A stretch of DNA of 56,687 nt from JASGDC01 sp047605865 (GCA_047605865.1 JASGFC010000011.1:1-56687), one strand, 5' to 3'; positions 32,793-41,344 are shown, counted from the first letter of the stretch. Notes: generated by a model from the letters alone, not told the origin. Program-made: numbers and translations.

Positions 32793-33769
32793 GCCCCCGT
32801 ACTGCCATACATAGCAGATGTTTGATCAACAAGGCGGTTTTGCTCTGTTGTTTCAACATCTACTAATGCAATCTGTTTATTTTGAACTGAACCCTCTTTA
32901 TAGGTGTACAAGGGAAAAATGTCACAGCTATCGCCTGCTTGTAACTGATGCGCCACAGTAAAAACTGCTGTAAATACGCCCTGTTTTGAGCTAGTTGTTA
33001 CAGAGGCAACTGAGGAATCTTGGGCAATATTGTTGATATATACTTTATAAATTTCAACCTTAGATACAATACGATCATCATAGTGGATACTTAGCTGTAG
33101 ATTATTTGGTGTTGCTGCTACACCAACGCTTTGAAGCCGTACTCGTTCTGGATGATAGTAAGAATAGCTCGTCCCATTTGCTTTAGGAGTATAGTTCGTA
33201 TTCCATCCACAAGATACTTCAAGATCCCACAAAGACGAATCACTTTCAGTACCGATTGTTGCTGTAGGATCTACTTGTTTATTGTTTAAATCTAATTCAG
33301 TTACAGAAACTTGAGAATCTAAAGAATCGTTAGGTGTGTGGGCAATACAAGCAAAATTAGGAACACAGATAGCAGTTCCTTGGCTCAGTTGTATATCTTG
33401 TGTCAGTTCGCCTTGAAGCACCCGTTTACCATCTGTGTTGGATAGTTCTGTCAGTGGAACTGCAGTGACATACTCATTATTTTGGTAGAAATAAAGTGCA
33501 CTCAAACCACTAAAAATTCTTGTGTCATAAACAAAAGTAATTTCAGTACCTTGGCTTAAAACCACACTTTGATTATCGAAAGACCATGAAACAGGGCTTT
33601 GCAAGGTGCTACTTTTCTTTAACTGATCAGTATAAAATTCAAATTCAAAATTATAACCTTGACTAGACGTTCCCTCAACTTTTGCACGAGGGGCAATCCC
33701 TGTAATCACTGCAGCAACACCAGTAGCGGTTAATGCACCTATTAGAGTTCTGCGAGAGATTTCAGTCAT
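32789..33769 (-). CDS. Twin-arginine-signal secreted protein, unknown
   Basis: A 326-residue protein with an N-terminal Tat signal, MTEISRRTLIGALTATGVAA, and a following hydrophobic stretch. The mature part is rich in Ser, Thr, Tyr and Gln with alternating beta-strand patterns (VSWSFDNQSVVLSQGTEITFVY; VSCGWNTNYTPKANGTSYSYYH) and looks like two or more beta-sandwich domains. I recognise no catalytic motif. It is coupled to the DUF1906 gene by ATGA overlap and sits behind the Rpf-like gene, so a role at the cell wall is plausible. No family could be named. Confidence 0.6.
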   Translation of the reverse strand: MTEISRRTLIGALTATGVAAVITGIAPRAKVEGTSSQGYNFEFEFYTDQLKKSSTLQSPVSWSFDNQSVVLSQGTEITFVYDTRIFSGLSALYFYQNNEYVTAVPLTELSNTDGKRVLQGELTQDIQLSQGTAICVPNFACIAHTPNDSLDSQVSVTELDLNNKQVDPTATIGTESDSSLWDLEVSCGWNTNYTPKANGTSYSYYHPERVRLQSVGVAATPNNLQLSIHYDDRIVSKVEIYKVYINNIAQDSSVASVTTSSKQGVFTAVFTVAHQLQAGDSCDIFPLYTYKEGSVQNKQIALVDVETTEQNRLVDQTSAMYGSTGA

Positions 33770-33829
33770 GCTTACATATTCTCAGTCTTAGCTGTATTAA
33801 TCCTTGAAATAAAATGTTGAATACATACA

Positions 33830-33861
33830 AAAATAGAGGCAAGAAATCTTGCCTCTATTTT
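33830..33861 (-). terminator. Terminator of the Rpf-like gene
   Basis: A perfect 15-base stem (33830-33844 and 33847-33861) of AGAGGCAAGA type with a 2-base centre lies 16 bases after the gene end. On the minus strand it is followed by TTTTGTATG. It also separates the gene from the Tat-signal gene. Confidence 0.8.
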
Positions 33862-33877
33862 AATAAGCTTTAAAATT

Positions 33878-34624
33878 CTAGCTAAGACCTAGAGAAGCTG
33901 AACATGCTGGCCATGCTCCCCATCCCTGAGCAGCTAGCACGCGCTCTGCAACAGCAATCTGTTCTGCACGAGAAGCAGTTGAAGCAGAACCTGAACCACC
34001 ATAAGCAGCCCAAGTAGATGCAGAGAATTGCAAGCCACCGTAGTAACCGTTACCAGTGTCAATTGACCAGTTTCCACCAGATTCACACTGTGCAATTGAG
34101 TCCCACACAGAGCTGCTAGTAGAAGTAGTGCTCTGAGTTGTAGTTGAAGTTGTCGGTGTTGAAGTTGTAGTAGCAGCCTGAGTTGTAGTTGCAGCTTGAG
34201 TAGTAGCTGTCTGAGTCACAGGAGTTGCTACTGACTGAGTTGTTGCAGCCTGAGTCACAGGAGTAGTTTGAGTGTAAGAAGTAGTCTGAACAGCAGGAGT
34301 AGTCTGTGTGTAAGCAACAGGAGCTACAGTAGCTGCTGGTGCGCCGTTAGCAACAAGGCTACCGTCTACGTGAGTACCCCAAGCGTAAGACTGATCTCCA
34401 AAGTTTACGTAATTTGGACGGTCAGCAGGGTTAGAAGCTACTGTGTATCCGTCAGTGTGCCACATCCAGCTTGAGTAGCCATTAGAAGATGTAGTCTGGA
34501 AGTTTGGAGCTGCTTGATCTGCAGCAGTAGGTGCAATGTACTCAGCGTTAGCAGCAGGAGCAACAGAAAGAGCAACAACAGAAGCACCAAGAACGGCAGA
34601 AACGTTACGTAGTTTATTAGACAT
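33878..34624 (-). CDS. Resuscitation-promoting-factor-like cell-wall lytic protein
   Basis: A 248-residue secreted protein. The signal peptide ends at about residue 27 (VAPAANA|E). A Thr/Gln-rich low-complexity stretch with repeated TQTT, TTQ and VTQ units (about 105-170) leads to a C-terminal transglycosylase-like domain with VWDSIAQCESGGNWSIDTG, YYGGLQFSASTWAAYGG and a second Cys in AWPACSASL; CESGGNW contains the catalytic-type Glu. Rpf proteins cut peptidoglycan and help dormant cells resume growth. AAGGAAGG precedes the ATG. Expression is probably governed by the cyclic-di-AMP riboswitch upstream, as reported for Streptomyces rpfA. Confidence 0.9.
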   Translation of the reverse strand: MSNKLRNVSAVLGASVVALSVAPAANAEYIAPTAADQAAPNFQTTSSNGYSSWMWHTDGYTVASNPADRPNYVNFGDQSYAWGTHVDGSLVANGAPAATVAPVAYTQTTPAVQTTSYTQTTPVTQAATTQSVATPVTQTATTQAATTTQAATTTSTPTTSTTTQSTTSTSSSVWDSIAQCESGGNWSIDTGNGYYGGLQFSASTWAAYGGSGSASTASRAEQIAVAERVLAAQGWGAWPACSASLGLS

Positions 34625-34640
34625 AAAGAATTTTCCTTCC

Positions 34641-34795
34641 TTTTCAAACGAGGTGAGCTGTCGGATTCAGGTCGAGGAAGTAACCTGTGCTAACACAATG
34701 GCGTTAGCATTTTTAACCCCCAGACTCCTTTCGGAGCCAATATTGGTTCCCCCGCTCTTGCCTTACGGGTGTTTCCATAGTGCTGGCAAGACTAA
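34641..34795 (-). promoter_or_regulatory. Cyclic-di-AMP riboswitch (ydaO-yuaA type)
   Basis: The minus-strand leader contains the conserved ydaO elements: GCGGGGGAACC near 34752, and at 34649-34676 CCTGAATCCGACAGCTCACCTCG. Two hairpins lie between them. The element directly precedes the Rpf-like gene; cyclic-di-AMP binding to this class usually turns expression off, and control of rpf genes by it is known in Streptomyces. The transcript would begin only a few bases upstream of the aptamer. Confidence 0.88.
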
Positions 34796-34804
34796 GTAAA
34801 GAAC

Positions 34805-34833
34805 ACTATAGAGTTGAAATTTTTTCAACACAT
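34805..34833 (-). promoter_or_regulatory. Promoter of the Rpf-like gene with operator-like repeat
   Basis: TATAGT on the minus strand (plus 34805-34810) fits a -10 box just ahead of the riboswitch. The spacer is filled by an inverted repeat, GTTGAAA-N3-TTTCAAC (34813-34829), a possible operator. No good -35 was found, consistent with a need for an activator or an alternative sigma factor. Confidence 0.45.
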
Positions 34834-34872
34834 CAAATCATACTATAAGGTTTTAAACATGTCTATTATTTA

Positions 34873-35577
34873 TTACTTGTGTTCAAGTTGTTGATTAATC
34901 GCTTGTGCGATGGAATCATAGCTTGGACTATCTACTTTTACGCCGTTAATAAAGACTGTAGGAGTGCCTTGCACACCCAACTTTTGACCTTCATCAATAT
35001 CTTTTTGAACCTCATCAGCTACACTCTTAGATTTCATATCTGATGTGAACTTCTCAATATTAGGAACGCCAACAGCTGAAGCAAAGTTAATCAGTGTTTT
35101 ATCGTCAAGTTCAAGATGGCCTTGTGAAGGGGCATTTTGATATATTTTATTCACAAACTGAAAGTACTTACCTTGCTTTCCAGCTGCAACGGCAGCATGA
35201 GCAGCAAGAACAGATTCATCGCCGAGAATAGGATAATTACGCATTTCGATACGAAGTTTCCCGGTATCAACAAACTCTGAGAGAATCTTGGTCTCTGATG
35301 TTGTATATAGTTGTGCACAGTATGGACAGCGTAAATCCGAATATTCAATCATAGTAACTGGTGCATGAGTTTTTCCAACAGCCTGTGGGTCATCTTCAAT
35401 ATTGCGAGTCAATTTTTGTACTTCAGCTGAAGTAACAGTAGTTGTTTGAGAATTTTGAAGTTGTTGAGAGCGTTTGTGATTAGAAATAACAATTCCAATA
35501 ACCAAAGCAACGAATAATAAAGCAACAAGCCCTATGTATAAGGTGTTTCTATTTTTGCTATCTTTCAGTTTTTCCAC
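34873..35577 (-). CDS. DsbA-like thiol-disulfide oxidoreductase
   Basis: A 234-residue membrane-anchored protein: one hydrophobic segment (about 12-32), a polar linker, then a DsbA-type thioredoxin fold with active site DLRCPYCAQLY (Cys84, Cys87) and cis-proline loop GVQGTPTVFINGV. It introduces disulfides into exported proteins. The start is GTG after AGAGGGG. It is 16 bases after a CPBP protease gene. The membrane partner that reoxidises it is likely the VKOR protein at 47978-48565, as in other actinobacteria. The Rpf-like protein, with two cysteines, is a possible client. Confidence 0.9.
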   Translation of the reverse strand: MEKLKDSKNRNTLYIGLVALLFVALVIGIVISNHKRSQQLQNSQTTTVTSAEVQKLTRNIEDDPQAVGKTHAPVTMIEYSDLRCPYCAQLYTTSETKILSEFVDTGKLRIEMRNYPILGDESVLAAHAAVAAGKQGKYFQFVNKIYQNAPSQGHLELDDKTLINFASAVGVPNIEKFTSDMKSKSVADEVQKDIDEGQKLGVQGTPTVFINGVKVDSPSYDSIAQAINQQLEHK

Positions 35578-35593
35578 TGATACACCACCCCTC

Positions 35594-36394
35594 TTACAAC
35601 GAATAAAATGACATTAAAAGGACAACGCCATTGTTTAACATATGAACAATAATTCCTGGCACAATACTATTAGTTAGCCTATCTACCCAGCTTATCAACA
35701 TTGCTAAAACAAACAAGGTAGTACCTAGCACTAGAGCACCAAATACAGTAGTAACCTGACTCACATGAAAAAGCGCAAAAATAAGTGAAGTCAAAAATGC
35801 TGAAAGCCAAAACCCATACTTATGCATAAAAGTTCTTAAAATGACTCCTCTAAAAATAAATTCTTCAACGATAGGAGCAACCAAAGCTGTAGCAAGTAAA
35901 GTAGAAATCACAATTGATGGAGAATTTCCTGTGGTGTAAACATTAGAACCTTGTTGCGCTGCATTGCTTTGGAAATAAGCGAATATTTTGCTAATCACCT
36001 TATTGATGAGCAAAAAGGCTGCCCAGGTTATAATTCCTAGCACTAAATACGAGAACTTAAATTTCGTAACTCCAAATGTTCTACCCCACCCTCCATTGCG
36101 TAGGGCAATTGGCCTTGCTGCATAATAGGTACCAATTCCCATAATAAGAGTACCCAAAGCAGAATATGCCATAGACATCGGAGTACTAAGAACTTGATTT
36201 CCATACATATAAGAATGCAAAACAATTAAAAAAATTAGACTAGACATCCCTAAAAGAACTGATGCAAGAGCTGCATAGATTGGTCTAAAACCCCACGGAA
36301 CTGGGTCATCTTCACGTAGTTCGAAAGCATTTTCATCTAGTGGGTAATTTTTTCGATACCTAACGCCTCGAGGCGGTCGAGAAATTTCTTGCAT
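35594..36394 (-). CDS. CPBP-family intramembrane protease, copy 1
   Basis: A 266-residue membrane protein of the CPBP/Abi family (Rce1-like). The signature residues are present: Glu177-Glu178 and Arg182 in IVEEFIFRGVILRTFMHKYG, FALFHVSQ, and the terminal HMLNNGVVLL. It has about seven hydrophobic segments. Such proteases are linked to peptide processing and bacteriocin self-immunity, but the target here is unknown. It is clearly a paralogue of the next gene upstream; both share the N-terminal LREDDPVPWG block and the HKYGFWLSA block, which suggests a local duplication. Confidence 0.85.
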   Translation of the reverse strand: MQEISRPPRGVRYRKNYPLDENAFELREDDPVPWGFRPIYAALASVLLGMSSLIFLIVLHSYMYGNQVLSTPMSMAYSALGTLIMGIGTYYAARPIALRNGGWGRTFGVTKFKFSYLVLGIITWAAFLLINKVISKIFAYFQSNAAQQGSNVYTTGNSPSIVISTLLATALVAPIVEEFIFRGVILRTFMHKYGFWLSAFLTSLIFALFHVSQVTTVFGALVLGTTLFVLAMLISWVDRLTNSIVPGIIVHMLNNGVVLLMSFYSL

Positions 36395-36491
36395 ACTTAC
36401 ATTATGCTGTACGAAAATGCTTTTTGAGCTATAAAAAAATATGTTTTTAGATTAAACTCTCAGTTTAAATCCTTTTAAATGCGTTAGGATG

Positions 36492-37292
36492 CTAAAAAGT
36501 TGCACCAATGATTCCTAAAGCATTATTCATGAAATGAACAATAATTCCAGGTATAAGACTGTCTGTAACTCGATTAAGCCAACACATCAGCAAAGATGGT
36601 ACAAAGATTTGAGTAAAAAGAACCAAGGCACCCAAGAGGCTTTCTACTTGATATAAATGAAAAAGCGCAAAAATTGCTGAACTTATACAAGCTGAGAGCC
36701 AAAATCCGTACTTGTGCATCAAGGTTCTTAACATGACGCCTCGAACCATAAATTCTTCAATACATGGTGTAATGAGAACTGTACCAAGGAAAGTAAGGAC
36801 AAACACTGGTATAGATTTTGATATTGGTTCAATATTTGATCCTAATTCGGCTGCATTGCTGTGCAATGAAATGAAAACCAGAGTTATAACACCTCTCATT
36901 ACTATGACTGCTATCCAGCCATAAAAACCATATTTAAGATACTTTACAGAAAATTTTGTGACACCAAAAGTTCTTGCCCAGCCACCATTTCTGTGTGAAA
37001 TAGGCTTCACTACGATAACAGTTATCAACCCCATGACTGTAATAGCAAAAATGCTAGATAACGGAGAAAATATCTCAGGGAGTTCATGATCTTTAAAAAC
37101 TAAAGTAGAGATAAGAAATCTTGCTCCATAAGTAACAGCAATAGCTAAAAAGTACGCCATTATCACTAGAAATACTGGTTTTAAACCCCAAGGAACTTGA
37201 TCTTCTTCTCTTAGAACGAGTGATTTTTCATCTAATAGATAATTTCTGTGATGGATGAACTCTTTAAGAGGTCGAGCAATAATCTTTTTCAT
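36492..37292 (-). CDS. CPBP-family intramembrane protease, copy 2
   Basis: A 266-residue paralogue of the preceding protease. The active residues are in CIEEFMVRGVMLRTLMHKYG (Glu179, Glu180, Arg184), FALFHLYQ and HFMNNALG. I prefer the ATG at 37292 to that at 37313 because it aligns with the start of copy 1 (MKKIIARPLK with MQEISRPPRG) and lies one base after the stop of the RNHCP gene. The two copies are separated by 99 bases. Keeping two full copies, both with active-site residues, suggests distinct targets. Confidence 0.85.
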   Translation of the reverse strand: MKKIIARPLKEFIHHRNYLLDEKSLVLREEDQVPWGLKPVFLVIMAYFLAIAVTYGARFLISTLVFKDHELPEIFSPLSSIFAITVMGLITVIVVKPISHRNGGWARTFGVTKFSVKYLKYGFYGWIAVIVMRGVITLVFISLHSNAAELGSNIEPISKSIPVFVLTFLGTVLITPCIEEFMVRGVMLRTLMHKYGFWLSACISSAIFALFHLYQVESLLGALVLFTQIFVPSLLMCWLNRVTDSLIPGIIVHFMNNALGIIGATF

Positions 37293-37293
37293 G

Positions 37294-37623
37294 CTATATG
37301 TAACCAATGCCATTGTTCATAAAGCTAACTAGTACATCTAAATCGTCGCCCTGACGATAATCTTGAGCTGATTTATTGCGAGCCATCGTGCCACATTTTT
37401 GACAACGATGCACTATCATGTAACCCTTTGAAGCTTGATATTCCACAGCTATTGGTTTCATGATGCCGTGACAAGTATTTGCTCTATCTCCTGGTTTGTT
37501 ATCAACATGGAGGGAGCATAGACAAAAAGGGCAATGATTTCTGTAGCTACCATTCGTTAACGAAAACACTTTTTTGCCACATGATGCACAGTTGAATGCT
37601 GTGTTTTCATCTTTTCTAGCCAT
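37294..37623 (-). CDS. RNHCP-domain zinc-ribbon protein
   Basis: A 109-residue protein with three Cys-pair motifs: CASC (Cys12/15), CPFCLC within YRNHCPFCLCSLHVDNKPG, and CQKCG near residue 75. The RNHCP string names the family, a short zinc-binding domain of unknown function. It ends one base before the second CPBP gene, so they are co-transcribed and probably coupled. The family is thought to bind nucleic acid by its ribbon folds, but this is not shown. Confidence 0.85.
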   Translation of the reverse strand: MARKDENTAFNCASCGKKVFSLTNGSYRNHCPFCLCSLHVDNKPGDRANTCHGIMKPIAVEYQASKGYMIVHRCQKCGTMARNKSAQDYRQGDDLDVLVSFMNNGIGYI

Positions 37624-37686
37624 GATGCCTATGATACCAAACTAATGTAATACCAAAAGCGGTGCGCAAAAAAGCTGAAGAAATGC

Positions 37687-37790
37687 TATAGTAATAAAGA
37701 ATTAAAGCACTTTTGACTTCCCTTAAGTGCACGTTAAGCCTAAAACTTATAGTGGCGTGTTAAGTTTCAGGCTCTTATTTTAAGGAAATA
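37687..37790 (+). promoter_or_regulatory. Promoter and structured leader of the DEAD-box helicase gene
   Basis: An extended -10 box TGCTATAGT ends at 37692. The leader then forms GCACTT/AAGTGC (37707-37712 and 37725-37730) and a larger hairpin: AGCCT, one mismatch, AAACTTA (37737-37749) pairing with TAAGTTT, mismatch, AGGCT (37761-37773) around an 11-base loop. AAGGA at 37782-37786 is the ribosome site. Long structured leaders are typical of cold-inducible helicase genes; temperature control is inferred only. Confidence 0.5.
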
Positions 37791-39491
37791 ATGTCTGAAA
37801 CAACTTCAGGTTTATCTTTTGCTGACCTCAATCTTCATCCAAGTATTCTCAGTGCAGTAGATGATGCAGGCTATACAGAAGCTACACAAATTCAAGCTCA
37901 AACTATACCTCTTTTACTTGGTGGAAATGATGTAGTTGGCTTGGCGCAGACTGGTACTGGTAAAACAGCTGCTTTTGCTATTCCAGCTCTTTCTGCACTT
38001 GCAGACCATGATTATGTCAAGACTCCGCAGGTTCTTGTTTTAACTCCTACACGTGAGCTAGCCATTCAAGTTGCTGAGAACTTTGAAAATTATGCTAAAT
38101 ACTTATCCCATCTTAAAGTTGCTACTATTTATGGTGGTTCTAGCTATGGACCTCAACTTTCTGCGCTTAAAGGCGGAGCACAAATTGTTGTGGGTACACC
38201 TGGCCGTATGATTGACCATCTTAAAAAAGGGAGTTTAAAACTTCACGATATTCAATACTTGGTTCTTGATGAAGCTGATGAGATGTTACGCATGGGCTTC
38301 CAAGAAGACGTAGAAACTATTCTTGAACAAACACCTGAGCAAAAACAAGTTGCACTTTTCTCAGCTACTATGCCTCCTGCTATTCGTAAGATAGCTCAGA
38401 AATATCTTCACAATCCTGAAGAAATTTTAGTGAAGTCAAAAACTACTACGGGTGAAAATGTTAATCAACGTTTTATTCTTATCAAACAAGCTGATAAGCC
38501 AGAATTGACACTTCGTGTCTTAGAAGTTGAAGATTACGATGCTGCTATCATTTTCGTTCGTACTCGAGCAGCAACTGAAACTCTTGCTGAAAAACTCCGC
38601 TCTTCAGGTTTACGCGTTGGTGCTATTAACGGTGACATTCCGCAGCAGCAACGTGAGCGAACTGTAGAACGCCTACGTGATGGAAGCATTGATGTTCTTG
38701 TTGCTACTGATGTTGCAGCACGTGGACTAGATGTTCGTAGAATTAGTCTAGTTATAAATTACGATATTCCTCTTGAAACTGAAAGCTATGTTCACCGTAT
38801 TGGCCGTACTGGTCGCGCTGGACAAAGTGGCGAGGCTATTCTCTTCGTAACACCTCGTGAAAAAGGCTTGTTACGCAATATTGAAAGAGCAACAAAACAG
38901 CCTGTTAGTAAAATGCCACTTCCGTCTGCTGAAGATGTTCGTAATCTTCGCTTGAAGAAATTTGGAGAAACAATTCTTCGCATGATTTCACTGGGTAAAG
39001 ACGAGCAGTATCAGGATTTTCTTGCCGAACTTGCTCAAGAAAATGATGTAAACATTGAACAACTTGCTGGCGCTCTTGCCTTCATGCAGCACGGTAATCG
39101 TTATCTTGATTTGAAACAAATTTCTGAACCTACAGATGATAAAAAATCTAAGAATACTCGTGGTGGACGTAGAGACAAAGAGAAATTCTCTCCTGCCGAA
39201 GGTTCTATTGTGTACAAACTCAATGTTGGTCGTAAAAATAGGGTACAGCCTGGTGCCATTGTTGGTGCTCTAGCTAATGAGGGCGGAATGCGATCTTCTA
39301 ATATTGGCCATATTGATATTCGACCTGACTTCTCTCTTGTAGCATTGGCTAAGCCATTGTCTAAAGATCAGTTCCGTAAACTTAAAGATACTAAAGTTGC
39401 TGGTCAGTTTATTAACATGAAAGAAGATCGTGGTGGTGGCGGTGGACGTCGCAGAGATTTCCGTGGTGGTAAAGGCAAACGCAGAAGGTAA
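37791..39491 (+). CDS. deaD: DEAD-box RNA helicase, DeaD/CsdA type
   Basis: A 566-residue RNA helicase. Motif I AQTGTGKT is at 52-59, then PTRELAIQ, GTPGRMIDH, VLDEADEMLRMGF, SATMPP and HRIGRTGRAG. The C-terminal half has a dimerisation-type region and a DbpA-like RNA-binding domain (SIVYKLNVGRKNRVQPGAIVGA), ending in a basic Gly/Arg tail. DeaD proteins unwind rRNA or mRNA during ribosome assembly and cold growth. All catalytic motifs are intact. It precedes the M50-like gene by 5 bases. Confidence 0.94.
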   Translation: MSETTSGLSFADLNLHPSILSAVDDAGYTEATQIQAQTIPLLLGGNDVVGLAQTGTGKTAAFAIPALSALADHDYVKTPQVLVLTPTRELAIQVAENFENYAKYLSHLKVATIYGGSSYGPQLSALKGGAQIVVGTPGRMIDHLKKGSLKLHDIQYLVLDEADEMLRMGFQEDVETILEQTPEQKQVALFSATMPPAIRKIAQKYLHNPEEILVKSKTTTGENVNQRFILIKQADKPELTLRVLEVEDYDAAIIFVRTRAATETLAEKLRSSGLRVGAINGDIPQQQRERTVERLRDGSIDVLVATDVAARGLDVRRISLVINYDIPLETESYVHRIGRTGRAGQSGEAILFVTPREKGLLRNIERATKQPVSKMPLPSAEDVRNLRLKKFGETILRMISLGKDEQYQDFLAELAQENDVNIEQLAGALAFMQHGNRYLDLKQISEPTDDKKSKNTRGGRRDKEKFSPAEGSIVYKLNVGRKNRVQPGAIVGALANEGGMRSSNIGHIDIRPDFSLVALAKPLSKDQFRKLKDTKVAGQFINMKEDRGGGGGRRRDFRGGKGKRRR

Positions 39492-39496
39492 ATATC

Positions 39497-40237
39497 ATGC
39501 AGTTTGATCCGCACTCTCTTTTCGCTGTATCAGAGTCTGTTACGCTCAATTCTGCTGTTACTTACTGGCTCATTCTTGTTGCCATCTTATTATCTATTCC
39601 ACAACTGACGTGGAATATTTTTGGACGCTTTGTCACTGTATTTCATGAAATGGGTCATGCTCTCACGGGTTTTATGGTTGGACGTCGGGTCAAAAAAATT
39701 ATGATTCAATCTGATATGTCAGGTGAAACTCACTCCAAAGGAAATCGTGGTTTTCCTCTTATTTTTTCTAGCTGGTGGGGTTACCCATTTCCTATATTGT
39801 TAGGTGTTGGTCTTATCTATGCTAGCTATCATGATTGGGCTATCCGTGCTATTAGTGTGATTACGATTTTGCTAGTCTTAATGCTACTTTTTATCCGTAA
39901 TATTCACGGTGCTAGCATGATCTTTGCACTACTAGCTCTTTGTGTTGCTAGCGTCTTCATTACAAGTTCACTGTATAAAGCTTATATTTGTTTAGCTCTA
40001 GGTATCGCTTTAATTATTGGAAGCTGGCGTGCGTTGATTAATGTTACCAGAGTGCATTATGGATATGATAAAAACAGTTCGGATGCCTATTTCCTTGCAG
40101 ACCTTACCGGACTTCCAAGCTGGTTTTGGTTTGTAACGTATTATCTAGTTTTTATTACTCTCACTCTTATTGCCATAAATATTATCAGTGGCGGATTAGT
40201 TATCAATCTTATCCAACGGATCCTTGCCACGATGTAG
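39497..40237 (+). CDS. M50B-like membrane metalloprotease
   Basis: A 246-residue protein with six or so hydrophobic segments. VTVFHEMGHALTGFMVGRR holds an HEMGH zinc site (His50, Glu51, His54). Directly after it IQSDMSGETHSKGNRG and the YDKNSSDAYFLADLTGLPSWFW stretch match the M50B-like actinobacterial family. The ribosome site AGAAGG is the end of deaD. The 3' end overlaps the convergent membrane protein gene by 42 bases. Its substrate is unknown. Confidence 0.8.
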   Translation: MQFDPHSLFAVSESVTLNSAVTYWLILVAILLSIPQLTWNIFGRFVTVFHEMGHALTGFMVGRRVKKIMIQSDMSGETHSKGNRGFPLIFSSWWGYPFPILLGVGLIYASYHDWAIRAISVITILLVLMLLFIRNIHGASMIFALLALCVASVFITSSLYKAYICLALGIALIIGSWRALINVTRVHYGYDKNSSDAYFLADLTGLPSWFWFVTYYLVFITLTLIAINIISGGLVINLIQRILATM

Positions 40238-41344
40238 CGTAGCTGCAAGCACAGTAATAATGAGGGCTACGATTGTCCAGACTAGAATGATGTTAATTTG
40301 ATGCTGTACTTTAACGCCATCAAAATAAATGATGCTTCTTACAGCTGAAGTTCCAGCTCCGTTTGGAATGTAAGGACCAATGTTACGCCAGAAATCTGGG
40401 AGCATATTTGCTTGGTAAGGCCCCCCTGCACTAGGGTTACCTAATACCACGAAAATCAATACTGTGATTCCAATACCAATAACACCAAAGAGGGATTGTA
40501 ATGCCATGGTAACTATTGCAGAACAGAACACTAACAAACTACCCATTAATGATAGTTCTATATAGTGTCCAGTCAATGCCCCAAGTTGATGGTCTACAAT
40601 CCAAGCGCCACCTAATCCTGAGAGGAGTGCGTAAGGAATGAGTGCCCCAATCCTAAAGAGTGCGCGACGCAAATTGATGGCTTTAGCTCCTTTTGCAATG
40701 CCAAGCATTGCTGCGAACAGGTAACCACCAACAATCCAACCCACAACTAGATAGAAAGAAGTTAGACCTCGCCCATCTCCGTGTTGTGTAGCAGCAGTGT
40801 CCTCAAATTGGACTGTGCGATGTTGTGTAGCAGCAGCTTGAGTCATGACCTGTTCAGCTGCTTCCGTGATGGATGCACCACTTGCCGAAGCAACCAGCAT
40901 TTTATCTTGAGTTCCAGCTGGGTTCAGAATATAAACTCCAGTAAGATCCTCATTTTTAAGTGCGTCACGTCCAGCTTGTTCGTTATCAACAGCACTTGCC
41001 TGAATGGGATGGTTATCAATCTTGTTAATATTATCAATGAATTGCTGTCGAAGTGGTTCAGGGGCTACTACTCCAACTGGGACATTATGAGGGGTTGGCT
41101 GGTGAAAAGCCCCAATATATGAAGCTATGAAAGCAAACTGAATGAGAAGAACACCGAATAAAAGAACGAAAGTACGCAAAGAAACAGCATCATTAAGTTC
41201 AGCCTTGAAACTCTGTTTTTCAGTGGTAGCTGCCTCTTGTGGTGAAGCTTGTTTGTCTATAGTTAATGGTGCGGAATCTTTAAGTTTTTGAGAATCGAAT
41301 AAAGTTTCTTCAGTACCTTTTTTATCTTTAACCATAATTCTCAA
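40196..41344 (-). CDS. Predicted membrane protein, ABC-2/YhgE-like
   Basis: A 382-residue protein with a cytoplasmic N-terminus (about 55 residues), one membrane segment, an extracytoplasmic domain (about 80-190) and about five C-terminal segments. The layout of one early segment, a soluble domain with PVGVVAPEPLRQQF, and a later permease-like block is that of YhgE/Pip and ABC-2-type export permeases. No ATPase gene is adjacent. Start may be MRIMVKDK or the ATG three codons later. Function unknown. Confidence 0.6.
   Translation of the reverse strand: MRIMVKDKKGTEETLFDSQKLKDSAPLTIDKQASPQEAATTEKQSFKAELNDAVSLRTFVLLFGVLLIQFAFIASYIGAFHQPTPHNVPVGVVAPEPLRQQFIDNINKIDNHPIQASAVDNEQAGRDALKNEDLTGVYILNPAGTQDKMLVASASGASITEAAEQVMTQAAATQHRTVQFEDTAATQHGDGRGLTSFYLVVGWIVGGYLFAAMLGIAKGAKAINLRRALFRIGALIPYALLSGLGGAWIVDHQLGALTGHYIELSLMGSLLVFCSAIVTMALQSLFGVIGIGITVLIFVVLGNPSAGGPYQANMLPDFWRNIGPYIPNGAGTSAVRSIIYFDGVKVQHQINIILVWTIVALIITVLAATLHRGKDPLDKIDN

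Noticed and set aside
34105..34310. Repeated TQTT/VTQ units of the Rpf-like gene as a DNA repeat of interest
   Set aside because: It is a low-complexity Thr/Gln linker in a secreted protein, common in cell-wall proteins, without a separate DNA function.
36492..37313. Upstream ATG at 37313 for the second CPBP gene
   Set aside because: It would overlap the RNHCP gene by 20 bases and the added residues do not align with the paralogue, while 37292 does.
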